This document shows, one piece after another, positions 27,165-33,019 of a stretch of 33,019 nucleotides of DNA. The translations under genes were made by a program, and so were the position numbers. The stretch is taken from NCBI GenBank assembly GCA_001803235.1, contig MHBL01000024.1, positions 1 through 33,019 of the forward strand, read 5' to 3'. The notes beneath the pieces are model-generated. The model searched no databases. It was not told where the DNA came from and was given only the letters and a program-made list of their open reading frames with translations. The stretch's first letter is position 1. The number at the start of each line of letters is the position of its first letter. Source of the stretch: Lentisphaerae bacterium RIFOXYA12_64_32 (GTDB lineage Bacteria > Verrucomicrobiota > Lentisphaeria > Oligosphaerales > YB12-FULL-65-16).

Positions 27165-27369
27165 ATCTCCAGGAATCTCGGCGGTGGTTCTTGCCGCGCA
27201 GGTTGATGACGGCCTGGACCAGCCCCGGGGCCCGCGGGTCGCGCGTGGGTCCCTTCAACCGGGTCACGATGAACACCTTCTGAACATCGATGCCGTACTC
27301 CTCGCGCCCGTGCCTCACGGCCAGGTATTTCCCCGGCTTAGCGGTCAAGACCACGCTGTCCGTCGTCAT
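27157..27369 (-). pseudogene. Truncated cheW-like gene (N-terminal half only)
   Basis: From ATG 27369 (AGGAGA upstream) a 70-residue frame runs KYLAVRHGREEYGIDVQKVF ... GLVQAVINLRGK and then turns into unrelated [10 protein letters not shown]. The first 60 residues align with the CheW at 29599-30120 (KYLTFKLESEEFGLEILKVQ ... EFVRGVINLRGK), but the rest, about 100 residues, is absent. The break comes exactly where the kinase gene begins. It cannot form a full CheW barrel. It may now serve mainly as a leader that couples ribosomes to the kinase, or be a dead remnant. Confidence 0.75.
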
Positions 27370-27433
27370 CTTGCTCTCCTGTTTTCCGTCCTGTCGCTGG
27401 TACGCCAGCCCTGGCTGCGCGCCGGCATCGGTA

Positions 27434-27459
27434 TGCCCGGCGTGGGGACACGCCGGGCA
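27434..27459. repeat. 11-bp-stem hairpin with GGGA loop
   Basis: TGCCCGGCGTG (27434-27444) pairs perfectly with CACGCCGGGCA (27449-27459). It lies upstream of the truncated cheW. The core GTGGGGACAC recurs, reversed, in the hairpin at 29525-29540. Confidence 0.75.
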
Positions 27460-27477
27460 GTGCGGGGCGGCGAGAGG

Positions 27478-27513
27478 GTCGGACGCGTCTGACCTGTCCG
27501 ACAAGTCTGCCCC
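27478..27513. repeat. Four tandem degenerate 9-bp units
   Basis: The units begin at 27478, 27487, 27496 and 27505 and each starts with GTC; three follow GTCNGACNN. GTC-N-GAC is itself palindromic. The array is 109 bases upstream of the truncated cheW start. Two copies of CCTGAAC (27518-27531) follow. Confidence 0.75.
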
Positions 27514-27595
27514 GCCGCCTGAACCCTGAACCCTCCGCATGCTCCGAGTTCCGTACTCCTTTGCCTCACGCACCTGTACCCCTGGCTACGGTTCA

Positions 27596-27620
27596 GCCCG
27601 CGAGGACGCGGGCGCTCCAG
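27596..27620. repeat. Third copy of the 26-bp palindromic repeat
   Basis: These 25 bases are identical to 7230-7254, about 20 kb away. The copy lies in the non-coding gap 27370-27700 between the second MCP gene and the truncated cheW. Confidence 0.85.
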
Positions 27621-27700
27621 GGATCAGCCCTTACACCCACGCACCCATACACTCCCCCGCCTCCATCCTCAGCTTTCACCCCTCATCCCTCTGTCACCCT

Positions 27701-29416
27701 TCAGAACTGCTTCAGCTCCGAATCATCCAGGGGGATGACCTCTTCGGGTTTCGCGCCGGCCGCGACCAATTCGCGCTTGCCGCCGTGACGGCCGTTGCCG
27801 TTGCCATTGCCGTTGCCATTGCCGTTGCCATTGCCGTTGCCGCCGTGCGTACGCGGGGTTAGGGCCGGTCTGAAGAACGGGGCCGATTCGGCCGCACGTG
27901 TTGCCGGCGCCGCGTACGCTGTCCGCGTGGTGGCGGGCCGGGCGCCGTTCCCGTTTGCGTGTGCGTTCGCGCCGCCGACCAGCGCCTCCAGCTCCCCGAC
28001 CATGCCGTTGAGTTCCTGCGCCTGGCCCGTGAGTTCCTCGGACGCGCTGGCGGATTCCTCGGCGCTCGCGGCGTTCTGCTGCACCACCTTGTCCATTTCC
28101 GCGACCGCAGTGTTGACCTGTTCGATGCCCTGCGCCTGCTCCTTGGACGCGGCCGCGATCTCCGCCACCAACGCCCCGACCTTGCCGGCGCTGTCCTGGA
28201 TTGCTGACAGCGACTTGGCCACATCCTGGGTGACGGTTACGCCCGCCTCGGCGTTCTTCTGCGCGCCCTCGATCAGGTCGGCGGTGTTCTTCGCCGCTTC
28301 CGCACTGCGCCGCGCCAGGTTCCGCACTTCCTCGGCCACGACCGCGAAGCCCTTGCCCGCCTCGCCCGCTCGCGCCGCCTCGACGGCCGCGTTCAGCGCC
28401 AGCAGGTTGGTCTGGAACGCGATCTCGTCGATCGTCTTGATGATCTTCGCCGTCTCGGCCGCCGAGGCCTTGATCTTGTCGATCGCCTCAGACATGCGCT
28501 TCATCGACTCGACGCCGCCGCCCACCGTGCTCTTCGTTTCCCGCATCAGCGTGTCGGCTGTGTTCGCGTGCTCCGCGTTCTGCTTGGTCATCGACGCCAT
28601 TTCCTCGAGGGCACTCGACGTCTCCTCCAGACTCGACGCCTGCTCGCTGGCGCCCTGCGCCAGCGACTGGCTCGCACTCGCGACCTGGCTAGACGCCGAC
28701 GCCACCTGTTCGGAGCCGGTTGAGAGGCCGGCAATGACCCGGGTCAAGGCACGACTGATGGACACGCTCAGGAAAGTGCCCAGTGCCAGCGCGGCCAGAA
28801 ACCCGGCCAGTACGCCACCGCCGGACAGCATCTTGGCCAAGGCTGCGACGCGGTCCATCTCCACGCCCTGACGCGTGGCCTCGTCCCGGGTGATCGCCAC
28901 AATCTTGTTCAGCAACGTGTCGGCGGCATCGAACGCGGTGTCAACGGCTGCCATCTGCTTGCCCAAGGCGGCATACGAGTCGTCGGCCGGATGTGACCAG
29001 TACTCCTTGGCGACCCCGACATAGGTCTCGTGGGCCTGCAGCCACTTCTGCCACGCAGGCAGGAAGTCCTTCCACACCCGCGCCTCTTCTTCGGTATGAG
29101 GCAGCAGTTCGTAAGTCTTCCACGCATCATCGGCGCGCTTCCTGATCTCGGCGAAGCCCGCGAAGGCGTGTTGCACGGCCTCGGCGTCCATGGTCTTGTC
29201 CATGAGCGCGTTCTCCGCCGAGTCCATGCCCGCCTGCGCCCCGCGGATCGTCAGCAGCGCCTGGATGCTGGGGAGGCGGACTTCCGCAATCTCGTCGGCC
29301 GCCGTGAACAGCGTGCTAATGGCCCAATACCCGATTCCACCCACGAACGCCGTCAGTAGCGCCGCGATCACGAATCCACCGATCAGCTTCGTCGACAGTT
29401 TCATGTTTTCGAGCAT
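27701..29416 (-). CDS. Methyl-accepting chemotaxis protein (4HB-type) with Gly-Asn linker and conserved terminal peptide
   Basis: The 571-residue receptor has TM1 (about 11-33), a periplasmic four-helix-bundle domain (about 35-195), TM2 (about 202-221) and, with almost no HAMP domain, the signalling coiled coil (about 225-480). The hairpin tip, which binds CheA/CheW, is [21 protein letters not shown] (329-349). The tail is a flexible linker with nine Gly-Asn pairs (526-542) ending [14 protein letters not shown]. The start is set at ATG 29416, as AAAGGA precedes it by about eight bases and the paralogue at 32088 starts the same way (MLKNM); ATG 29422 is possible. The stop region carries the CheW/MCP cluster's intergenic repeats. 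The ligand is unknown. Confidence 0.93.
   Translation of the reverse strand: MLENMKLSTKLIGGFVIAALLTAFVGGIGYWAISTLFTAADEIAEVRLPSIQALLTIRGAQAGMDSAENALMDKTMDAEAVQHAFAGFAEIRKRADDAWKTYELLPHTEEEARVWKDFLPAWQKWLQAHETYVGVAKEYWSHPADDSYAALGKQMAAVDTAFDAADTLLNKIVAITRDEATRQGVEMDRVAALAKMLSGGGVLAGFLAALALGTFLSVSISRALTRVIAGLSTGSEQVASASSQVASASQSLAQGASEQASSLEETSSALEEMASMTKQNAEHANTADTLMRETKSTVGGGVESMKRMSEAIDKIKASAAETAKIIKTIDEIAFQTNLLALNAAVEAARAGEAGKGFAVVAEEVRNLARRSAEAAKNTADLIEGAQKNAEAGVTVTQDVAKSLSAIQDSAGKVGALVAEIAAASKEQAQGIEQVNTAVAEMDKVVQQNAASAEESASASEELTGQAQELNGMVGELEALVGGANAHANGNGARPATTRTAYAAPATRAAESAPFFRPALTPRTHGGNGNGNGNGNGNGNGNGRHGGKRELVAAGAKPEEVIPLDDSELKQF
27791..27843. repeat. 6-bp tandem repeat coding the Gly-Asn linker
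   Basis: About nine units of GCCRTT in a row (plus-strand reading) encode the NG repeats near the receptor C-terminus. Units alternate GCCGTT and GCCATT, so the two-unit period is 12 bases. Such a tract can change length by slippage in steps of two residues without losing frame. Confidence 0.8.
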
Positions 29417-29524
29417 TGTCATTTCCTTTCCGCCGTTGACGAACTCGGGCCCACGCCAAGTCCGGACTCATTGCCACGCTGCGATCGGGACCGGGGCGGA
29501 GTCGCTTTGGGCTGCGGTACGCCG

Positions 29525-29540
29525 GCCGTGTCCCCACGGC
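29525..29540. repeat. Hairpin with TCCC loop upstream of the MCP gene
   Basis: GCCGTG and CACGGC pair around TCCC; flanking CCGGCC and GGCCGG can lengthen it. It lies in the 182-base gap between cheW and the MCP gene and shares its core with 27434-27459. Confidence 0.6.
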
Positions 29541-29598
29541 GGCCGGTGTGCGTCGGCGTCACCCATGCTGCTCCGTGCCGCATGCTCCGTGCTTGCCT

Positions 29599-30120
29599 TC
29601 ACGCCGCCTTGCCCATCCTCGCCATGCCACCCAGCTCTGTGCCGGACAGGACCTTGTCCACATCGAGCAGCATAATGACCTTCTTCGCCACTTTGCCCAT
29701 GCCGAGAATGAACTCGGTGTCGACCGTGGTGCCGAATTCCGGCGCCGGCTCAATCTGCTCGCCGTGGATATCGAGCACCTCGGAGACCTCGTCGACAATG
29801 ATGCCCATGGTCACACGCCCGTCTCCGTGCGCCACCTGCACCACGATCACGCAGGTCTTGTCCGTCGTGGCCTTGGTCTGCATCTGGAATTTCTGCCGCA
29901 GTTCGATCACCGGGATCACCTTGCCGCGCAGATTGATGACGCCGCGTACGAACTCCGGTGTGCGCGGTACCCGCGTGATGTCCATCATCTTGATGATTTC
30001 CTGCACCTTCAGGATCTCGAGCCCGAATTCCTCGCTCTCGAGCTTGAAGGTCAGGTACTTGCCCGCTTGTGCCCGTGCGGTCGCCGCGGAGTCCATGGCG
30101 GCCGTGCTGTCTGTGTTCAT
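29599..30120 (-). CDS. cheW: CheW chemotaxis coupling protein
   Basis: The 173-residue protein links MCPs to the CheA kinase. It has the complete two-barrel CheW pattern: KYLTFKLESEEFGLEILKV (21-39), PRTPEFVRGVINLRGKVIPV, and MGIIVDEVSEVLDI toward the second barrel, ending in a short Gly/Met-rich tail. AGGAGAAGG lies before ATG 30120. It sits between two MCP genes on the same strand, so the three probably share a signalling complex. No CheA is in the window. Confidence 0.95.
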   Translation of the reverse strand: MNTDSTAAMDSAATARAQAGKYLTFKLESEEFGLEILKVQEIIKMMDITRVPRTPEFVRGVINLRGKVIPVIELRQKFQMQTKATTDKTCVIVVQVAHGDGRVTMGIIVDEVSEVLDIHGEQIEPAPEFGTTVDTEFILGMGKVAKKVIMLLDVDKVLSGTELGGMARMGKAA

Positions 30121-30293
30121 GGTGCCTTCTCCTCTTTCGCCCTATCCCGATCTCTATCCGACGCCGTAACTACTCAGGTTGCTTAGGCTGTAGGCTCCCG
30201 ACCCTCGCGCATGGACCTGCGGGTCACAAGTCAGATGGGATACGGCCGATACAGACGCTCCGACCATCGCGTGTTCTCAGGCGTGATTCGTAA

Positions 30294-30338
30294 CCTTCAG
30301 CCTACAGCCTATCCACCTTCAGCCTAACCTTCAGCCTG
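30294..30338. repeat. Three copies of CCTTCAGCCT with spacers
   Basis: CCTTCAGCCT recurs at 30294, 30316 and 30328, with a partial CAGCCTA at 30305. It lies directly after the stop of the first MCP gene in the direction of transcription. No terminator stem is formed by it. The surrounding 222-base gap (30121-30342) holds no gene; AGGCT also recurs at 30186-30199 in opposite orientation. Confidence 0.6.
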
Positions 30339-30342
30339 CCCG

Positions 30343-32088
30343 TTAGAACTGCTTCAACTCCACCTCGTCGAGCGGAATGACTTCGTCGGCCCTCAGGGTC
30401 TGAGCGACGACCGGTTCGCACCGTGCCGCCGGGGCAACTTTGCCTCGCACTCCCGCCGCCGCGCGCTGGGCGCCGTTGTGGCCGTTGTGGCCGTTGTGGC
30501 CGTTGTGGCCGTTGTGGCCGTTGTGGCCGTACTGCGCGCTGCCCATGCTGCGCGCACCGTTCCGAACTGTGGCTGCGCCATGCCCGTTGTGGCCATTGCC
30601 GCCGTTCCGTCCGGTGCTGCCCATGATCGCCATCAACTGCTCGGCCATGGCGTTCATCTGCTCCGCCGCACTGGCGGACTCTTCGGAATTGGCGGCGTTC
30701 TGCTGCACCACCTTGTTCATCTCGGCCACGGCGGTGTTGACCTGGTCTATGCCCTGAGTTTGCTCCTTCGACGCCGCGGCGATCTCCGCCACCAGCGTCG
30801 CCACTCTCTCGGCACTCCCCTGGATGGCTTCCAGGGCGTTGGCCGCCTCGTGAGTCACGGCGACACCGGCTTCGGCGTTCTTTGTGGAGCCTTCAATCAG
30901 GTCGGCGGTGTTCTTCGCTGCTTCCGCGCTGCGCCGCGCCAGGTTCCGTACTTCCTCGGCGACCACGGCGAAGCCTTTGCCCGCTTCGCCGGCGCGTGCC
31001 GCCTCAACCGCCGCGTTCAGCGCCAGCAGGTTAGTCTGGAACGCGATCTCATCAATGGTCTTGATGATCTTGGCGGTCTCGGCGGAGGAGTTCTTGATCT
31101 TGTCAATCGCTGCGGCCATGCGCTTCATGGCGTCGACGCCGTTGTTGACGTGCTGCCGCGATTCGCGCATCAGGCTGTCGGCCTTGTTGGCATTCTCGGC
31201 ATTTTGCTTTGTCATGGAGGCCATTTCTTCCATCGACGCGGAGGTCTCCTCCAGGCTGGAGGCCTGCTCGTTAGCGCCTTGGGCCAGCGACTGGCTGGAG
31301 GCGGAAACCTGCCCGGAACCGGACGCAATCTGCTCCGCGGTGCTCTTCAGCGTGCCGCCGGTCTCCTGCAATTCCTGGGTGCTGAACGAAGTCAACCCCT
31401 TGAATACGTCCTTGAGCGGTTGGGTGATCGCGGCACTCAGGACCAGGCCCAGCAGAACGGACAGACCGAACCCGACCGCAATGCCAACGATCGCGGCGGT
31501 CTTGACGGCCCGGACGTTCGTTTCCGCGACTTTCACTTCCTCGGCCGCGACCTGGTTGTTGATGTCGACCAGTTTGCCCAGGAGCTCCTCGGCCGCAGCG
31601 AACGAAACGCCATTGTCCACCAACGCCTGTTTGCTCATCTTGTCGTACAGTTCCTCGGACGGTGCCTTCCAGTAGTCCCGGGTCATGGCAACATACGTTT
31701 CATGGTCCTGCCACCACTTGTTCCACGCCGGCACGAACTCTTTCCACGTCGCCGCTTCCTCGGTGGTCTGGGGCAGGGGTTCGTAGATCTTCCACCCGTC
31801 ATCCGCCCGTTTCTTTGCGTCCGTGAAGCGTTGGTACGCCGCCTGGCGCCTCGCCTCGTCCAGATTCTTGACCAGGAGCACGTTTTCGGCTGCGCCCACC
31901 GCGGCCTGCGCTTCGTCGATAGTCAAGAGGCTCGCTACGCTCGGGAGCCGAACGACGCCAATCTCGTCAATCCCGCGTCCCAGTTCCTGCGCGCCGTTGT
32001 AGCCCATGACACCAACGACCAGAACCATGACGCCCAGCACAAGAAAACTGCCGACCAACTTCATTCGGAGTGACATGTTCTTTAGCAT
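30343..32088 (-). CDS. Methyl-accepting chemotaxis protein (4HB-type) with His-Asn-Gly linker and conserved terminal peptide
   Basis: This 581-residue receptor is a paralogue of the one at 27701-29416, alignable from residue 1 to the end. TM1 is at about 11-29, the four-helix-bundle sensor at 35-195, TM2 at 198-220, and the signalling domain follows with hardly any HAMP. The tip [21 protein letters not shown] is identical. The linker differs: six tandem His-Asn-Gly units plus further GNGHNGHG. It ends [15 protein letters not shown], the same terminal peptide as its paralogue. GGAGAG stands five bases before ATG 32088. The His-rich linker could bind metal ions, but that is a guess. Confidence 0.93.
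   Translation of the reverse strand: MLKNMSLRMKLVGSFLVLGVMVLVVGVMGYNGAQELGRGIDEIGVVRLPSVASLLTIDEAQAAVGAAENVLLVKNLDEARRQAAYQRFTDAKKRADDGWKIYEPLPQTTEEAATWKEFVPAWNKWWQDHETYVAMTRDYWKAPSEELYDKMSKQALVDNGVSFAAAEELLGKLVDINNQVAAEEVKVAETNVRAVKTAAIVGIAVGFGLSVLLGLVLSAAITQPLKDVFKGLTSFSTQELQETGGTLKSTAEQIASGSGQVSASSQSLAQGANEQASSLEETSASMEEMASMTKQNAENANKADSLMRESRQHVNNGVDAMKRMAAAIDKIKNSSAETAKIIKTIDEIAFQTNLLALNAAVEAARAGEAGKGFAVVAEEVRNLARRSAEAAKNTADLIEGSTKNAEAGVAVTHEAANALEAIQGSAERVATLVAEIAAASKEQTQGIDQVNTAVAEMNKVVQQNAANSEESASAAEQMNAMAEQLMAIMGSTGRNGGNGHNGHGAATVRNGARSMGSAQYGHNGHNGHNGHNGHNGHNGAQRAAAGVRGKVAPAARCEPVVAQTLRADEVIPLDEVELKQF
30472..30525. repeat. Six perfect tandem copies of a 9-bp unit coding the His-Asn-Gly linker
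   Basis: GCCGTTGTG is repeated six times without change (plus-strand reading), followed by a diverged seventh unit. It encodes HNG repeats near the receptor C-terminus. Perfect identity at the DNA level suggests recent expansion or active length change. Confidence 0.9.
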
Positions 32089-32253
32089 CTGAACTCTCCC
32101 TATTCTCTGGCTTTGCCTATTGCTCGCTCGCGCTCACTAACGTCAAACGGGTCAATCCTGGCCGGGAACCTCCACCTTGCCGCGGTCCCATCGGAATCTC
32201 GCGGTCGGATTTCCTGCCATGCTGCGCCTCCTTCTTACTTGCTATGGCTTAGC

Positions 32254-32793
32254 TCAGGATGCAATGACGCGTTCGCATACCGGGCTCGTCCCGCCGGGGA
32301 GAGTCGGCCCATTCTTCAAACCCACGCCCGGGGCGGGCGCAATCTCTATGCTGCCTGGGCGCGAGGCGCCCGGCAGGACGAGCCGTGGCCGGGGACAGCG
32401 ACCGGACAGCACCGCGAATGAATGCGCCACACTGTCCAGCAACACGGCCCGGTCAAAGGGCTTCCAGAGCAGCCCGACGCAGTGATCGTCCTTGACCAGT
32501 GCCGCTTGCGCGATGTCCAGTTCGGCGGTCATCAGCAGCAGCGGCGGGCAGGGATCGAGTTCCGTCAATTCCTCGAACAGCCGCTGGCCGTTCAGCGGCG
32601 GCATCTGGATGTCGAGTAGCAGCAGGTCGAAGGGAACCCCGTCCTGGCTGGCAGCCAGCACCTGATGTCGTGCCTGCGCAACGGTGGACGCTTCACTGAG
32701 CAGGTACCGCGCACTCCGCAACGCGGCGCAGATGCTGAGTCGGACGGATGGGTTGTCGTCCACGACCAGGATCTGATGGTTTGATGTAGGCAT
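32254..32793 (-). CDS. CheY-like response regulator with an unusual C-terminal tail
   Basis: The 179-residue protein is a receiver domain: acidic pair D12/D13, phospho-acceptor D61 in LLLLDIQMP, T89 and K111 in WKPF. The fold ends near residue 127. The last about 50 residues (from CPRPRLVLPG) are Pro/Gly-rich, with no recognisable output domain, and are coded by palindrome-bearing DNA like that found between genes. ATG 32793 starts at the family start; the ribosome binding site is weak. It heads the minus-strand chemotaxis block, 165 bases before the first MCP gene, so a role in that pathway is likely, but no motor gene is near. Confidence 0.88.
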   Translation of the reverse strand: MPTSNHQILVVDDNPSVRLSICAALRSARYLLSEASTVAQARHQVLAASQDGVPFDLLLLDIQMPPLNGQRLFEELTELDPCPPLLLMTAELDIAQAALVKDDHCVGLLWKPFDRAVLLDSVAHSFAVLSGRCPRPRLVLPGASRPGSIEIAPAPGVGLKNGPTLPGGTSPVCERVIAS

Positions 32794-32837
32794 AATGGCG
32801 TATCCAAAAGCAGGTTACGTGCCAGGCTAGGCAAAAC

Positions 32838-32871
32838 ATCATAACTCGTTAATGTATAACATGATATAACT
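32838..32871 (-). promoter_or_regulatory. AT-rich segment with GTTATA direct repeats, likely promoter/operator of the receiver gene
   Basis: In DNA otherwise well above 60 percent GC, this stretch is mostly A and T. On the minus strand GTTATA occurs twice exactly 10 bases apart (32865-32870 and 32855-32860) and GTTATG once 15 bases on (32840-32845); TATGAT there could be a -10 box. It lies 45-75 bases upstream of the receiver gene. The rest, up to 33019, shows no convincing gene. Confidence 0.4.
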
Positions 32872-33019
32872 CTCCATCTAGGCGCGAGTCGGGGCAATCG
32901 GCTTTGCACGGCGGCGCCGGCGAAACGGGGTTCATGGCCTGTGACGCTCAAGTCGCCAGGGCCCGTCAGGCGGGTGTTACGCAGCCGTGGGGCAGCACTT
33001 GCCACCAGAGCCGTCCGAG

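Noticed and set aside
27165..27573. Upstream extension of the truncated cheW frame to 27573
   Set aside because: The extension is coded by the 9-bp array and hairpins, and the ATG at 27369 has a proper ribosome binding site.
30478..32073. Plus-strand open frame of 531 codons starting in the 9-bp repeat (Val-Ala-Val repeats)
   Set aside because: It is antisense to a complete MCP and begins inside the tandem repeat; no family likeness.

Overview
The window is about 33 kb of GC-rich bacterial DNA. It most resembles a member of the PVC group (Lentisphaerae/Planctomycetes-like) or a neighbouring phylum. The clues are a type II pseudopilin-like protein with the [20 protein letters not shown] leader and a C-terminal H-x9-DSH motif, a sulfatase and several carbohydrate-active proteins, a eukaryotic-type glycogen branching enzyme, a decayed MARHFN-type AAA ATPase, and intergenic DNA full of short palindromes. 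This placement is an inference from gene content; no rRNA or other marker gene is present.

Left part (1-11.3 kb). On the plus strand: a possible C-terminal scrap of an upstream gene, a pseudopilin-like secreted protein, a large secreted glycosidase-like protein with two copies of a carbohydrate-binding-like module, and an iron-containing alcohol dehydrogenase. A D-2-hydroxyacid dehydrogenase converges on these from the minus strand, and the gap between them holds three stacked hairpins including a perfect 40-bp palindrome. Then comes a plus-strand NtrB-like histidine kinase, an NtrC-like sigma-54 activator and a LsrB/RhaS-type sugar-binding lipoprotein without transporter partners.

Middle part (11.5-22.5 kb), all minus strand: a succinylglutamate desuccinylase/aspartoacylase-family protein flanked by two direct copies of a 117-bp multi-hairpin element; a sulfatase; an internally deleted fossil of a PIG-L gene; two small secreted proteins; an intact PIG-L deacetylase; a broken secreted glycosidase-like gene that seems to have lost its catalytic barrel; an orphan ABC transporter ATPase; glycogen branching enzyme; and a hicB-hicA toxin-antitoxin pair. 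A junction of two decayed mobile genes (AAA ATPase and IS91-like transposase remnants) follows at 22.6-23.0 kb.

Right part (23-33 kb), all minus strand: a signal-transduction block. Read in transcription order it is a CheY-like receiver, a methyl-accepting chemotaxis protein (MCP), CheW, a second MCP, a truncated CheW and a 1378-residue multi-PAS/GAF hybrid histidine kinase whose start overlaps the truncated CheW. There is no CheA, CheR or CheB in the window. Both MCPs end with the same peptide (EVIPLD..ELKQF) held on a linker made of a DNA tandem repeat.

The least ordinary feature is the intergenic DNA. It carries (i) several arrays of degenerate 8- or 9-bp tandem units, often built on a GTC core and mostly 30-110 bases upstream of start codons, (ii) a 117-bp branched palindromic element in two copies, (iii) 26-bp palindromes in three copies, and (iv) other hairpins whose loops repeatedly read TCC or GGA. 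I found no tRNA, rRNA, CRISPR array or intact mobile element.
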